A stretch of 64,000 nucleotides of DNA from Azospirillum rugosum (GTDB lineage: Bacteria > Pseudomonadota > Alphaproteobacteria > Azospirillales > Azospirillaceae). The notes under the pieces are model-generated. The model saw only the letters and a program-made list of their open reading frames with translations, had not been told where the DNA came from and searched no databases. The DNA lies in NCBI RefSeq assembly GCF_017876155.1, contig NZ_JAGINP010000006.1:244245-308244 (forward strand). Direction: 5' to 3'. Below are positions 19,645 to 29,565 of this stretch, piece after piece; within the stretch, counting starts at the first letter, position 1; the number at the start of each line of letters is the position of its first letter. The position numbers and the translations under genes were made by a program.

Positions 19645-22600
19645 TTGTCCGACCCAGTTGCCGAGTTGATGGGCGAAACATCCCATTCCTCCGACGAGGC
19701 ACGACTTTACCGTCTCCAGTTCCTGGCGTCGCTGTCTTTGGTTGCGGCGCTCGTGATCGGGCTTGGCGCCTACTTCATCTGGCAGCACTGGCAGGACTTC
19801 GAGGCGGACCTGCGCCAGTCCGAGGCGCGCTACGTCGCGGAACAGCGCGACACGCTGGTGCGGGAGGTGGACAACGCCGGATCCTACGTCGCCTACATCC
19901 GCTCCCGGATCGAGCCGCTGCTGCGGGAGCAACTGCGCGCCCAGGTGGACGACGCCTACTACATCGCGCGGACCATCTACGAACGCGAGAAGAGCCACCT
20001 GCCCGACCAGCTGTTGAAGCCGATGATCAAGGAGGCGTTGCGCCCGCTGCGCTTCTTCGATGGGCGGGGCTATTACTTCATCATCGACACGGCCGGCGAC
20101 GGCGTCCTGCTGCCCATCGAACCGCAGCGGGAGGGCACGTCGCTGCGCGACCTGCAGGACGACACCGGCGACCGCTTCGTGCGCCGCCTGCTGGAGGCCG
20201 CGGGCGACTACGGCAGCTACGCCTCGGTCCGCTACCGTTGGTACGCGCCGGCGACGCCGCACGTGAAGCAGGACAAGTTCTCCTACGTGCGGCGGTTCGA
20301 GCCCTACGACTGGCTGATCGGCGCCGGCGAGTATGTGGAGGCGCTGGAGGACAAGCTGAAGCGGGAGGCGCTGGACCGGCTCCGCGCCGTCCGCTTCGGC
20401 GATACGGGCACCATCGCCGTGCTGCGCGACGACAGCCGCATCCTGCTGTCGCCGACCACGTCGGCGGTGGAGGGGCTGCGGGCGGAAACGATCCCGGACG
20501 CGGCGGAGCGCGACCTGGTGGGCCGGCTGCTCGCCCTCGGGCGCGGCGGGGGCGGGGAGCTGCACTACGACTGGGTGAACCCGGACACCGGGCGCCCGGC
20601 CTCCAAGATCGCGCTGGTGTCCAGGCCGGACGCGTGGGGCTGGATCGTCGTCGCCAGCTTCACCGTCGACGACCTCGCCGCGGAGATGGAGAACCGCCGG
20701 ACGGAGGTGGGGCGCGGCGTCCGCCTGCGCATCCTCACCACGCTCGGCGCGCTCGGCATCGCGCTGGCCGCGTCGGTGGCGCTGTCCTGGCTGGTCACCG
20801 GCTGGATCCGGCGCATCGTCGGCACCTACCGCCGCAGCATGCGGCAGAGCGACAGCATCCTGCGCGAACGCGCGCGCCAGCTCTACCTCGCCAACTTCTT
20901 CGTCGACCATGTCTCGGAAATCGTGGTGCTGGCCGATGCCGGGCTCCACATCGCCTACGTCAACCCGTTCGGCTGCGCCGCGCTGGGGGCGCCCGCCGAC
21001 GAGCTGGCCGGCAGCCACGCCGACCTGCTGGTCGCCTTCCGCGAAAACGGTGCCGCGGCGTCCGAGCATTACGAGACGCAGTACCGGACGCGCGACGGGC
21101 GCGTGCTGGAGCTGGAGGTGACCGCCAGCCGCGTCACCTACGAGGGCGAGGACTTCTACTGCGCGATCGCCCGCGACATCTCCGAGCGCAAGCGGGCGGA
21201 GTGGGAGCTGCGGCTGTCCGCCAAGGTGTTCGACAACGCCGCCGAAGGCATGGTCGTCACCAACGAGCGCAACCGCATCGTGGCGGTGAACGACGCCTTC
21301 TGCCGCATCACCGGCTTCAGCCGCGAGGAGGTGATGGGCGAGGTGCCGGCCATGCTCGCGGCGGGCGGACAGGATGATGCGCATCAGGGGGCCTACCAGG
21401 GGGCCTTCCACGACGAGATGTGGGAGCGGCTGCACGAGGTCGGGCACTGGTCGGGCGAGATCTGGACCGTGCGCAAGTCCGGCGAGGTCTTCCCCGAGTG
21501 GCTGAGCGTCCAGGTCGTGCGCAACGAGGCCGGGGAGGTGGTGAACCACATCGCCGCCTTCTCCGACATCACGGAAAAGCGCGCGCAGGAGGAACGCATC
21601 CGCCACCTGGCGCAGTACGACTTCCTGACCGACCTGCCCAACCGTTTCCTGCTGCGCGACCGGCTGGAGCGCGCCATGGCCGCCGCCGTCCGCCACGGCA
21701 CCAAGGTCGGCCTGCTGTTCGTCGACCTGGACCGCTTCAAGACCATCAACGACAGCCTGGGCCACGCCATCGGCGACAAGCTGCTGCGCGCGGTGGCGGG
21801 GCGGCTGTGCGAGACGGTGCGGGCGAGCGACACGGTCAGCCGCCAGGGCGGCGACGAGTTCGTCATCCTGCTGAACGACCTGGACCATCCCGACGGCGCC
21901 AGCGCCGTGGCCCGCAAGGTCCTGCGCGCCATGTCGGAGCCCTTCGCGATCGACGGGCACGAGCTGCAGATCTCCCCCTCCATCGGCATCGCCATGTATC
22001 CGGACGATGGGGACAGCATCGACGCGCTGTTCAAGAGCGCCGACATGGCCATGTACGCCGCCAAGGAATCGGGTCGCGCCAACCACCAGTTCTTCACGCC
22101 CGACCTGAACAAGCGGGCGTCGGAGCGGCTGTGGCTGGAAAGCAACCTGCGCCACGCGCTGGCCGACAACGAGATGGAGCTGCATTTCCAGCCGCAGTTC
22201 TCCGTGGACGGGCGCCGGCTGGTCGGGGCGGAGGCGCTGGTCCGCTGGCGCCGCCCGGACGGGCAGCTGGTGCCGCCCGTCCAGTTCATCCCGGTGGCGG
22301 AGGACACCGGCCTGATCGTCCAGCTCGGCGACTGGGTGCTGGGCGAGGCCTGCCGCCGCGCGGCGGAGCTGCACGCCCAGGGCCACCGGCTGCTGATCGC
22401 CATCAACCTGTCGGCGGTGCAGATGCGCCGTCCCGGCCTGGCCGACCGGGTCGCCTTCTGGCTGGCCGCCTACAACCTGCCGCCGGAGTGCCTGGAGCTG
22501 GAGGTGACGGAAAGCGTCCTGATGGACGATTCCGACATGGTCACCACCGCCTTCGCCCGCCTGCGCGAGATGGGGGTGGCGCTGGCCATCGACGATTTCG

Positions 22601-22935
22601 GGACCGGCTACTCCAGCCTCAGCTACCTGAAGCGCTTCCGCGTGGACAAGCTGAAGATTGACCGGTCCTTCGTGCTGGGCCTGACCGACGGCTCGGACGG
22701 CGGCGCCATCACCGAGGCGATCATCGGCATGGCCCGCTCGCTGAACATGCAGACCATCGCCGAGGGCGTGGAGACGGAGGAGCAGTTCGGCTTCCTCGCC
22801 CGCCTCGGCTGCGACCAGATCCAGGGCTACCTGCTCGCCCGCCCCATGCCCTTCCGCGAGCTGGTCACCTTCATCGCCGAGCACAAGGACATGGTGGAGC
22901 CGGCGCTGCCAGCGTTGGACGAACCCGTGGGGTGA
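19645..22935 (+). CDS. Membrane GGDEF-EAL protein with Cache and PAS sensor domains
   Basis: Likely cyclic-di-GMP turnover protein. I favour the TTG at 19645 (GGGGGAG 8 bp upstream), giving 1096 residues; GTG 19612 is an alternative. Order: TM helix near 30-52, a periplasmic Cache-like sensor to about 355 (FFDGRGYYFIIDTAGDG; YDWLIGAGEYVE), a second TM helix near 362-388, two PAS domains, GGDEF with an intact motif (GGDEF at 735-739), and EAL with GAEALVRWR (Glu863) and IDDFGTGYSSLSYL. Both catalytic motifs look intact, so synthesis and hydrolysis are both possible. It stands alone between purB and the TerB-like gene. Confidence 0.93.
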   Translation: MSDPVAELMGETSHSSDEARLYRLQFLASLSLVAALVIGLGAYFIWQHWQDFEADLRQSEARYVAEQRDTLVREVDNAGSYVAYIRSRIEPLLREQLRAQVDDAYYIARTIYEREKSHLPDQLLKPMIKEALRPLRFFDGRGYYFIIDTAGDGVLLPIEPQREGTSLRDLQDDTGDRFVRRLLEAAGDYGSYASVRYRWYAPATPHVKQDKFSYVRRFEPYDWLIGAGEYVEALEDKLKREALDRLRAVRFGDTGTIAVLRDDSRILLSPTTSAVEGLRAETIPDAAERDLVGRLLALGRGGGGELHYDWVNPDTGRPASKIALVSRPDAWGWIVVASFTVDDLAAEMENRRTEVGRGVRLRILTTLGALGIALAASVALSWLVTGWIRRIVGTYRRSMRQSDSILRERARQLYLANFFVDHVSEIVVLADAGLHIAYVNPFGCAALGAPADELAGSHADLLVAFRENGAAASEHYETQYRTRDGRVLELEVTASRVTYEGEDFYCAIARDISERKRAEWELRLSAKVFDNAAEGMVVTNERNRIVAVNDAFCRITGFSREEVMGEVPAMLAAGGQDDAHQGAYQGAFHDEMWERLHEVGHWSGEIWTVRKSGEVFPEWLSVQVVRNEAGEVVNHIAAFSDITEKRAQEERIRHLAQYDFLTDLPNRFLLRDRLERAMAAAVRHGTKVGLLFVDLDRFKTINDSLGHAIGDKLLRAVAGRLCETVRASDTVSRQGGDEFVILLNDLDHPDGASAVARKVLRAMSEPFAIDGHELQISPSIGIAMYPDDGDSIDALFKSADMAMYAAKESGRANHQFFTPDLNKRASERLWLESNLRHALADNEMELHFQPQFSVDGRRLVGAEALVRWRRPDGQLVPPVQFIPVAEDTGLIVQLGDWVLGEACRRAAELHAQGHRLLIAINLSAVQMRRPGLADRVAFWLAAYNLPPECLELEVTESVLMDDSDMVTTAFARLREMGVALAIDDFGTGYSSLSYLKRFRVDKLKIDRSFVLGLTDGSDGGAITEAIIGMARSLNMQTIAEGVETEEQFGFLARLGCDQIQGYLLARPMPFRELVTFIAEHKDMVEPALPALDEPVG

Positions 22936-23074
22936 GGCGCCCCCCATCTCCTCGCAGTGCGTTCAGCGGCACCTTCATGGAGATCGTGCCGTTTTCTTCC
23001 CGGGCCGGAGCCGGTCTGCACGACGGACCTGGGCGAGGACTTCCGGCTGAAGCTCCGGTTCGACATGCCGCTTT

Positions 23075-23107
23075 CAGAAAGTCCCGACCCGTGTCGGGAC
23101 TTTCTGA
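23075..23107. terminator. Hairpin between convergent GGDEF-EAL and TerB-like genes
   Basis: Perfect inverted repeat with arms TCAGAAAGTCCCGAC and GTCGGGACTTTCTGA around CCGT. It sits 140 bp after the GGDEF-EAL stop and 39 bp beyond the TerB-like stop, a position suited to a shared terminator. Confidence 0.7.
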
Positions 23108-23145
23108 ACCCTTGGGTCGCTTGGGCGGCCCGCGTCGGTGGGCGG

Positions 23146-23571
23146 TCAGGCGCCCAGGACGCTGCGGTCGTTCTTCGCCATCAGCGCCTGGAAGTACGGG
23201 CCGAGCTTCGCGTCATCGAACCCGAAGGCCTGCTGGAACCGCGCGATGAGGTCGCGTTCCCCCTGTTCGGCCTCCCCATCGGCCATGGCGCTGTCGATCA
23301 TGTTCAGCAGGATGCACAGGCGCTGCTGTTCGTTGAGGTTCGGCGCGGCATCCTCAAGAAACCGCTCGGCCGGCGTGCTGCGCGCGTATTTGAAGCAGCG
23401 GTCCAGTTCCTCACGCGTCGCGTTGCGGCCCAGGACGGAGATGAGGTGCCCCACCTCCTCCGGATCGATCTCGCCGTCGGACCCCATGCAGTAGATCAGG
23501 GACACGACCAGCGCGCGCCGCGGGTTGAGGTCGAGCGGAGCCGAACCCTTGAAACGGTCGAAAAGACCCAT
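23146..23571 (-). CDS. TerB-like (tellurite resistance B domain) protein
   Basis: Cytoplasmic helical protein of 141 residues resembling the TerB domain. The acidic metal-binding-like loop MGSDGEIDPEEVGHL and a second acidic site MADGEAEQGERDL match the family pattern. No other ter genes are nearby, so tellurite resistance should not be assumed; isolated TerB proteins often have unknown roles. The assignment rests on pattern rather than alignment. Confidence 0.7.
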   Translation of the reverse strand: MGLFDRFKGSAPLDLNPRRALVVSLIYCMGSDGEIDPEEVGHLISVLGRNATREELDRCFKYARSTPAERFLEDAAPNLNEQQRLCILLNMIDSAMADGEAEQGERDLIARFQQAFGFDDAKLGPYFQALMAKNDRSVLGA

Positions 23572-23696
23572 TGAACCATCCCCCCAAAGTTACGTTCGGC
23601 GCACATATGGGGGTGACGCCTTCGGTCTCAAGATGGGGGCCTGCGGCCGCTCGCCTCATGCCGGCGGCACCGGAAGGCGCCTCCCTTGTAGCAGAA

Positions 23697-23722
23697 CCCA
23701 GTGATCGCAACCGATCACTGGG
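23697..23722. repeat. Short perfect hairpin upstream of the TerB-like gene
   Basis: CCCAGTGATCG and CGATCACTGGG pair around a 4-nt loop. It is one of two clean hairpins in the 264-bp gap between the TerB-like gene and radC. Its function is unclear; it could be a terminator remnant or a leader structure. Confidence 0.6.
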
Positions 23723-23798
23723 CCTCAGTCGCCGGCGCGGGCCTCCGCCCGCTTGGCTCCGCGGGCATGGGCCCGCGCGGCGGCGGTCGCCGCCGTTA

Positions 23799-23833
23799 CC
23801 AAGTCTCGATGAGTTATCCTCATCGAGACTTGG
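23799..23833 (-). terminator. Terminator hairpin after radC
   Basis: Perfect 15-bp stem CCAAGTCTCGATGAG / CTCATCGAGACTTGG with a 5-nt loop, beginning 3 bp beyond the radC stop codon. No long T tract follows, so it is a terminator by position and stem strength only. Confidence 0.7.
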
Positions 23834-23835
23834 CC

Positions 23836-24642
23836 TTACATCAGCCCCTGCGCCTTGAAGCTCGCGTGCTTGCCCCGGCCGACGATGACGTGGTCGTGCA
23901 CCGTGACGCCGACGGCGTGGGCGGCGCGCACGATCTCCTTGGTCATTTCGATGTCGGCGCGGCTGGGCGTCGGGTCGCCGGAGGGATGATTGTGCACCAG
24001 GATGATGGCGCTGGCCGACAGCTCCAGCGCGCGCTTCACGACCTCGCGCGGGTAGACCGGCGTGTGGTCCACGGTGCCGGTCTGCTGCACCTCGTCGGCG
24101 ATCAGCTTGTTCTTGCGGTCGAGGAACAGCAGGCGGAACTGCTCCGTCGGCTTGTGCGCCATGGCGGCGGTGCAATAGTCCAGCAGCGCCTGCCAGGAGG
24201 CCAGCACCGGCCGGTTCATCACCCGCTGCCGCATGCCGCGCAGCCCCGCCGCCCCGACCACCCGGATCATGGCGACGGCCTTGTCCGACGCCAGCGACAC
24301 GCCGTCCACGTTGTAGCCGCGCAGCCGTTCCGGCGGCGCGTTGACGACGCTCCACAGGTCCCCGAACTCCCGGATCAGGGCCTTGGCGAGCGGCTTCACG
24401 TCGCGGCGCGGGTTGACCGCGAAGAGGATCATCTCCAGCAGCTCATGGTCCTGGAGCGCGTCCGGCCCGCCCTCCAGGAAGCGGGTGTAGAGCCGCCCCC
24501 GGTGCCCCTGGTAATGGGCATCGTCCTCTTTCGCGGGGGAGGCGGGGGGAGGGTCCAGCTCCAACCCGAAGAGATCCGCGCCCGCGATGCCCGCCGACGC
24601 GCCCGCGTCCCCCATGCCCTTCCTGGTTTTGCGTTCGGCCAT
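23836..24642 (-). CDS. radC: RadC family JAMM/MPN+ protein
   Basis: RadC-like protein of 268 residues. An N-terminal helix-hairpin-helix-like region ([27 protein letters not shown]) precedes the JAB/MPN domain. The metal-binding JAMM motif [14 protein letters not shown] lies near residue 215 with the upstream Glu in [13 protein letters not shown]. Despite the name, a DNA-repair role for this family is not established. It lies 83 bp after map on the same strand. Confidence 0.93.
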   Translation of the reverse strand: MAERKTRKGMGDAGASAGIAGADLFGLELDPPPASPAKEDDAHYQGHRGRLYTRFLEGGPDALQDHELLEMILFAVNPRRDVKPLAKALIREFGDLWSVVNAPPERLRGYNVDGVSLASDKAVAMIRVVGAAGLRGMRQRVMNRPVLASWQALLDYCTAAMAHKPTEQFRLLFLDRKNKLIADEVQQTGTVDHTPVYPREVVKRALELSASAIILVHNHPSGDPTPSRADIEMTKEIVRAAHAVGVTVHDHVIVGRGKHASFKAQGLM

Positions 24643-24725
24643 TCCGGCGCCGTCCTACATAGGTGTGCGCCGGACTATACCTCTTCCGCGGGAAAATCGC
24701 AGCGGAACTGCGAGGAAATGCCCGC

Positions 24726-25559
24726 TCACACCGCGGCCTTGGCGCCTTCCGCGGGAAGCTCGTAGGGCGGCTTGGTGTAGCCGGCGGGGGAGAGGGTGAA
24801 GATCTCGCAGCCGTCCTTGGTCACGCCGATGGAATGCTCGAACTGGGCCGACAGGGACTTGTCCTTGGTCACGGCGGTCCAGCCGTCGCCCAGGATCTTC
24901 ACGTCGTAGCGACCGGCGTTGATCATCGGCTCGATGGTGAAGATCATGCCTTCCCTCAGCACCACGCCGGTGCCGGGGTTGCCGAAATGCAGGACCGACG
25001 GCGGCTCGTGGAAGACGCGCCCCAGCCCGTGGCCGCAGAAGTCGCGCACGACGGAGAAGCGGTGGCCTTCCGCGAAGGTCTGGATCGCGTGGCCGACGTC
25101 GCCCAGCGTGGCGCCCGGCTTCACCTGGGCAATGCCGATCATCAGCGCGTCGTAGGTGACCTCCACCAGCTTCTTCGCCTTCACGCCGACGTCGCCGCAC
25201 AGGTACATGCGGCTGCTGTCGCCGTACCATCCCTCAAGGATCGGCGTGACGTCGATGTTCAGGATGTCGCCGTTCATCAGCCGCTTCTCGCCCGGAATGC
25301 CGTGGCAGACGACGTGGTTCACGGAGATGCAGTTCGCCTTCGGGAAGCCGCGGTAGCCGAGCGGCGCCGGCACGCCGCCGTGGTCGCGGATGTACTGCTC
25401 CAGCAGCCGGTCCAGCTCGCCGGTGGTGACGCCCGGCTGCACGTAGGGCGTGATGAAGTCGAGCGTCGCGGCGGCCAGCCGTCCGGCCTTGCGCATGCCC
25501 TCGAAGTCCTCCGGCCCGTGGATCCGGATGCGATGGGAATCGAGGTCGTTGTGGTCCAA
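24726..25559 (-). CDS. map: Type I methionine aminopeptidase
   Basis: Removes the initiator methionine from new proteins. About 277 residues. The metal ligands are seen in LNIDVTPILEGWYGDSSRM, CGHGLGRVFHEPP, FTIEPM and SAQFEHSIGVT. I favour the TTG at 25559 (DHNDLDSHRIRIHGPEDFEG) because AGGGG lies 8 bp upstream. The GTG at 25613 gives a longer product with a poor ribosome-binding site. It follows sfsA on the same strand. Confidence 0.94.
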   Translation of the reverse strand: MDHNDLDSHRIRIHGPEDFEGMRKAGRLAAATLDFITPYVQPGVTTGELDRLLEQYIRDHGGVPAPLGYRGFPKANCISVNHVVCHGIPGEKRLMNGDILNIDVTPILEGWYGDSSRMYLCGDVGVKAKKLVEVTYDALMIGIAQVKPGATLGDVGHAIQTFAEGHRFSVVRDFCGHGLGRVFHEPPSVLHFGNPGTGVVLREGMIFTIEPMINAGRYDVKILGDGWTAVTKDKSLSAQFEHSIGVTKDGCEIFTLSPAGYTKPPYELPAEGAKAAV

Positions 25560-25625
25560 GAGAGTAGCCCCTGTTGATCGGCCCTGCGGCCGGTAAGCAA
25601 AAACGTCGCGCACCCGTCCCGGCGG

Positions 25626-26351
25626 TCAGTCCATGCGGATCGGCAGCGGCCGGTCCAGCTCGATCGCCTCGGGTGTGATCCTACAGGACCAGCACACGGC
25701 TTCCACCCCCGATTCGCGCGCGCGGCGCAGGCCTGCGTCGTAGGTGGGGTCGATGTCGGCGGTAACCCGGAAGTAGGCGCAGTCGTTCCGCTGGACAAGG
25801 TACACCATCACGGCCCGCGCGCCCTGGCGCACCATCTCGGTCATCTCCTCCAGGTGCTTGGCGCCGCGGGCGGTGACGCAGTCCGGGAACTCGGCGCCCA
25901 GACCATCACCAATGTGCGGCCGGCGCAGGTGGACGTTCTTCACCTCCACATAGACCGGCGGGCGGCCATCCTCTTCCAGCAGCACGTCGATCCGGGAGTT
26001 CTTGCCGTACTTCACCTCGCGCCGCAGCCGGGGGTAGCCGGCCAGCTCCGGGATCGTGCCGGCGGCGATCGCCGTGGCGACCAGCCCGTTGGGGTGCGCG
26101 GTGTTGACCCCCACAAGCGTGCCGTCGGCCTCCACCAGCTCCAGCGTGTGGGCGAGCTTGCGGTTCGGGTTGTCCGACCGCGACAGCCAGACGGCGGAGC
26201 CCGGCGCGTCCACGCCGATCATGCTGCCGGAGTTGGGAACGTGGGCGGTCACGATTTCGCCGCCTGGCTCGCCACCCAGCTCGACATCGGCAAGGAAGCG
26301 TTTGTAGCGGCGGACGAGGCGGCCTTGAAGGAGGGGGGTGGGGAAGCGCAT
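25626..26351 (-). CDS. sfsA: DNA/RNA nuclease SfsA homologue
   Basis: SfsA family protein of 241 residues. It starts at the ATG at 26351 ([20 protein letters not shown]). The family motifs [36 protein letters not shown] and [16 protein letters not shown] are present, including the nuclease-like D-(D/E)VK pattern. It was first described as a sugar fermentation stimulator; nucleic-acid cleavage is the later view. It is divergent from the CinA-like gene across 88 bp. Confidence 0.94.
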   Translation of the reverse strand: MRFPTPLLQGRLVRRYKRFLADVELGGEPGGEIVTAHVPNSGSMIGVDAPGSAVWLSRSDNPNRKLAHTLELVEADGTLVGVNTAHPNGLVATAIAAGTIPELAGYPRLRREVKYGKNSRIDVLLEEDGRPPVYVEVKNVHLRRPHIGDGLGAEFPDCVTARGAKHLEEMTEMVRQGARAVMVYLVQRNDCAYFRVTADIDPTYDAGLRRARESGVEAVCWSCRITPEAIELDRPLPIRMD

Positions 26352-26439
26352 CTTGTGGGCTAGGTTAAAGCCGACCCCCTCCTTCCGGCAAGCCCGCCGG
26401 ACCAACCCCCGCGCCATCCGAGACCGGAGCCGTCCGCGC

Positions 26440-27222
26440 ATGACCACGCCTGAATCGAATCCCGCGTCCAACCCGACCGCCGCCATCCTGATCATCGGCA
26501 ACGAGATCCTGTCCGGCCGCACCAAGGATGCCAACCTGCCGCACATCGCGGAAAAGCTGGGCGGGATCGGCGTCCGCCTGCGCGAAGCCCGTGTCGTCCC
26601 GGACGTGGAGGAGGAGATCATCGCGGCGCTGGACGCGCTGCGCGCCCGCTACAGCTACGTCTTCACCACCGGCGGCATCGGCCCGACCCACGACGACATC
26701 ACCTCGGCCTGCGTCGCCAAGGCCTTCGGCGTGGCGCTGGAGCGCAACCCGGAGGCCGTCGCCCGGCTGGAACGGCACTACGGCGACCCGTCCAAGCTGA
26801 ACGAGGCGCGGCTGCGCATGGCCAACATCCCGGCCGGGGGCGAGCTGATCGACAACCCGATCAGCGCGGCGCCGGGTTTCCGCATCGGCAACGTCTTCGT
26901 CATGGCCGGCGTGCCGAACATCATGCAGGCGATGCTCGACGGCGTCCTGCCGCGCCTGAAGGGCGGCCCGGCCCTGCACGCCCGCACCGTGGCCTGCGAA
27001 CTGGCGGAAGGCGTGATCGCCGCCGACCTGGGCGCGCTCCAGGACCGGTATCCGGAGCTGGAGATCGGCAGCTACCCCTATTTCCGGAACGGCTATTTCG
27101 GCGTCAGCCTCGTCCTGCGCGGCACCGACGAACCCCGGCTGGAAGCTGCGACGGAGGAGCTGGCGGGCATCGTGCGCCGGCTGGGCGGCACGCCAAACGT
27201 CACGGTCGGTGCGAAAGGATAG
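26440..27222 (+). CDS. CinA N-terminal (MoaB/Mog-like) domain protein
   Basis: Competence/damage-inducible protein A-type domain of 260 residues. It begins at the ATG at 26440 ([20 protein letters not shown]) and shows [19 protein letters not shown] and [20 protein letters not shown], typical of molybdopterin-binding-like folds. The C-terminal CinA deamidase domain is absent, as in many alphaproteobacterial versions. The reaction is not established for this short form. Confidence 0.9.
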   Translation: MTTPESNPASNPTAAILIIGNEILSGRTKDANLPHIAEKLGGIGVRLREARVVPDVEEEIIAALDALRARYSYVFTTGGIGPTHDDITSACVAKAFGVALERNPEAVARLERHYGDPSKLNEARLRMANIPAGGELIDNPISAAPGFRIGNVFVMAGVPNIMQAMLDGVLPRLKGGPALHARTVACELAEGVIAADLGALQDRYPELEIGSYPYFRNGYFGVSLVLRGTDEPRLEAATEELAGIVRRLGGTPNVTVGAKG

Positions 27223-27297
27223 GCATCGGGTATAGTTCGGAAGTTGCTCGGTGCGGCATATTGTCGCGACACTATACAAAACTATGTTGGGACGAGA

Positions 27298-27570
27298 GTG
27301 AGTGACGATGTGAAGCGTCGTGCCATGAAGCCTTTCGAAAAAGCGGCCATCCTGTTCCTGTTGAAGCACCTGCTGTCGGGGGCCGCCGGGGCCGTCGTGC
27401 TCGGCACCGGTCTCCTCGTGTTAGACGTCGCCAACCTGGCGACGCTGATGGGCAGCAGCGATCACGGCATCATCGCCGCGGTGATGCTGTACGCCGGGCT
27501 GATCGTCACCTTCGGCAGCGTGGCGATGGGGATCGGCGTGATGACCCTGAACGAGGACACGCGTCCCTGA
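27298..27570 (+). CDS. Small unrecognised membrane protein
   Basis: Product of 90 residues from GTG 27298 (GGGACGA upstream); an ATG at 27325 would remove nine residues. Two hydrophobic helices are visible, near residues 25-48 (LLSGAAGAVVLGTGLLVLDV) and 60-82 (IIAAVMLYAGLIVTFGSVAM). No family is recognised. It lies 75 bp after the CinA-like gene and is convergent with the next small gene. Confidence 0.65.
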   Translation: MSDDVKRRAMKPFEKAAILFLLKHLLSGAAGAVVLGTGLLVLDVANLATLMGSSDHGIIAAVMLYAGLIVTFGSVAMGIGVMTLNEDTRP

Positions 27571-27594
27571 CGCGCGGGCCGCGCTGCGGCCGGC

Positions 27595-27762
27595 CTAAAA
27601 GGGACCAAAGGTCTGGTAGGCCCAGACCAGAATTACGATGGCGGCGGTCCAGGCGGCCGCGTAGGGCATCCATGTGCGCCGGTTCCGGCTCAGTGCCGCC
27701 GGCACGACGAGCACCGCCACCATCAGCAGACTGACCAGCCCCAGCCAGTTGAACGACTCCAT
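27595..27762 (-). CDS. Very small membrane protein
   Basis: Product of 55 residues with two hydrophobic helices (LGLVSLLMVAVLVVPAAL and YAAAWTAAIVILVWAYQTF). The ATG at 27762 follows GGAGGG with 5-bp spacing, which is why this start is preferred over the upstream one at 27828. Short two-helix proteins like this are common in alphaproteobacteria; no function is evident. Confidence 0.7.
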   Translation of the reverse strand: MESFNWLGLVSLLMVAVLVVPAALSRNRRTWMPYAAAWTAAIVILVWAYQTFGPF

Positions 27763-27952
27763 CCCGACCCTCCGGTAATCGTTGAGGTTGCGTGGGAAAA
27801 ATATGGTGATTCCGTCCCAAGCGCGCACGGTTCTTGACCAAACGCCTCCCGATTGTCTAAGTCAATCGGGCGGAACGGACGGCTGCATACAATAATATGC
27901 AACCCCGGCGGGCGCGTTTACTCACGCCCCCACACCGATCCGCCGACGGTGC

Positions 27953-28037
27953 GCGGGCGTGGCGGAATTGGTAGACGCAAGGGACTTAAAATCCCTCACC
28001 CTTTGGTATGCGGGTTCGAGTCCCGCCGCCCGCACCA
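27953..28037 (+). tRNA. tRNA-Leu (anticodon UAA)
   Basis: 85-nt class II tRNA. The acceptor stem GCGGGCG pairs with CGCCCGC, with discriminator A and encoded CCA at 28035-28037. The D-arm is GGCGGAATTGGTAGACGC, the anticodon loop in GGGACTTAAAATCCC carries TAA, a variable arm follows, and the T-arm is GCGGGTTCGAGTCCCGC. The stem pairings and long variable arm identify tRNA-Leu. Confidence 0.97.
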
Positions 28038-28117
28038 GACTGGCCAACAAAAGACTGGCCGGCAAAGCGATGGCTCGAAGCGCTTCAATTCGGTGCCGAC
28101 CAGCGTTGCCGTCGCGC

Positions 28118-28279
28118 TTACAGCACGAACTGCACCACCTGATAGATCACGACCCACGGTGCGGCAATCAACACCGCCCAGGTGGCGACCAACGGCATTC
28201 CAGTCAGCTTTTTCACCGTCCGCTCATCGCGAGACGAGGTGGAGTCGATCGGATCGAGGGTCGGGATGTACTGGGACAT
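28118..28279 (-). CDS. Very small single-helix membrane protein
   Basis: Product of 53 residues from ATG 28279 (MSQYIPTLDPIDSTSSRDER). A polar N-terminal half is followed by one C-terminal membrane helix (MPLVATWAVLIAAPWVVIYQ). The upstream extension of the reading frame lacks coding character. No family recognised. Confidence 0.55.
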   Translation of the reverse strand: MSQYIPTLDPIDSTSSRDERTVKKLTGMPLVATWAVLIAAPWVVIYQVVQFVL

Positions 28280-28453
28280 GATTGCCTGCCGGTCTGTTTG
28301 TGGCGGTAGGATGCCCGGGGACCCGTTAACGGCGATTGAAGTTGAGGGCAACGGAGGCGGGCAATTGTGTCTTACCGCCACCGGAAAATCCCGGGCTATG
28401 AGCCACGCCACTGGCTTGCGGTTCTACCGGCGCCATTCGTGATCAAACGCAAA

Positions 28454-28486
28454 AGCCCTGACCGGCGGGGATGTCCGGTCAGGGCT
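28454..28486 (-). terminator. Terminator on the minus strand
   Basis: AGCCCTGACCGG and CCGGTCAGGGCT pair around a 9-nt loop, followed on the minus strand by TTTTGCG. It lies 93 bp after the small gene at 28579-28827 and probably ends its transcript. Confidence 0.75.
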
Positions 28487-28578
28487 TCGGGAAAGGACGA
28501 AGCGAGGGCGGGGTTACTTCTGGATGCCGAAGGCGTTCTGCTTACCCGCGCCCGCCCCGGCCCGCACTGGATCGATCG

Positions 28579-28827
28579 TCACGCCCCGGCCTTGATCGCC
28601 TCGACCATGGCGGTGAAGACGGCCTTCGCCTCCGCGGCGCTCCGGGATGGCAACTCGGCCCGCCCAGCCTCATAGACCAGCGCGCCGTCCGGGGCGGATT
28701 GCATGACATCGAGAAGCGCGTCCAGCACCTCCTCCGGCGACGAGGCGCCGGACGCGACCGAAGGGGCCGCCGTTTTGATCCACCGCGCCAATCTGTCACG
28801 CATTGATTGTTCTGCCGAAACGCTCAC
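28579..28827 (-). CDS. Small hypothetical protein
   Basis: Product of 82 residues, soluble and helical, from GTG 28827 (GGAG 5 bp upstream). An ATG at 28803 is the alternative. The central part SSPEEVLDALLDVMQSAPDG has regular codon bias. No family is recognised. It is followed by a clear terminator, which supports a real transcript. Confidence 0.6.
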   Translation of the reverse strand: MSVSAEQSMRDRLARWIKTAAPSVASGASSPEEVLDALLDVMQSAPDGALVYEAGRAELPSRSAAEAKAVFTAMVEAIKAGA

Positions 28828-29043
28828 GCCCGCTCCGCCTGTTCAGCAAATCCTGGCGCGACGATACGGCCGCCCGCCAGCGCTGTCACCGGTGATGACA
28901 GCGCGCCGCTGCCCGAACGAAAGGCCGCGCCCAAGCCGTCCACCCAGCCGGCCTGATCCGGAAGGGTGGTTTTGGAAACCGTCTGTTAACCATGTCTGCG
29001 TATCCTGCGACTTTCCGTCCTTTTCCGTACGAGAATCGCCGCC

Positions 29044-29301
29044 ATGCTGTCCGATACGTCCCTGCGGGTTGACGACCTGACGTCGGAGGAAGTCGCCACC
29101 ATCGCGCACGCCTACCTCGCGGCGCTTGATGAGGGCGAGCACGAAACGGCGTTCGACGTGGCCCTGGACGCCCTGCGCGCCTGCCGGCCGCAGCTGCCGC
29201 TGAACGTGGCCGCCGCGGAGCTGGAAATGCTGCTCGCCGAACTGCCGCCGATCGCGGCGCAGGCGACGACCTTGCCGCGCGACTCCGTCGCCCTGGCGTA
29301 A
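29044..29301 (+). CDS. Small hypothetical helical protein
   Basis: Product of 85 residues, acidic and helical (EEVATIAHAYLAALDEGEHE; VAAAELEMLLAELPPIA). ATG 29044 is preceded by GAGAATCGCC. A strong terminator 12 bp after the stop supports a real single-gene transcript. No family recognised. Confidence 0.7.
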   Translation: MLSDTSLRVDDLTSEEVATIAHAYLAALDEGEHETAFDVALDALRACRPQLPLNVAAAELEMLLAELPPIAAQATTLPRDSVALA

Positions 29302-29313
29302 GCCACCCAAAGG

Positions 29314-29351
29314 AAAAGGCCCTGTCCCCGAACCACGGGGCAGGGCCTTTT
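29314..29351 (+). terminator. Strong Rho-independent terminator
   Basis: AAAAGGCCCTGTCCCC pairs with GGGGCAGGGCCTTTT (one bulge) around a 7-nt loop, followed by CCTTTTTT. It is placed just after the stop at 29301. Confidence 0.92.
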
Positions 29352-29565
29352 CCTTTTTTGAACAGCCGGTTCATGGTGTCCAGGTGCGCGCCTCGCGACA
29401 CCGACGGGCCGGCGGTGACCGGCGTGTTGATCTCCGCCCGCGCGTCCAGGAGGACCCGCGCGCGATCATGGCCGTCGCGCAGGATCACTCCCATGCTGTG
29501 GCCGAGCAACGACCCGCCGAGCGCCGTCTTCAGCGCGTCCGGCCAGCCGTCGGTCACCCCGCTCC

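Noticed and set aside
28886..29557. Minus-strand open frame starting 9 bp after the penicillin-binding protein gene
   Set aside because: It runs through a strong plus-strand terminator and antisense through the 29044-29301 gene; only the first 50-60 codons look plausible. No stop or motif supports a shorter gene.
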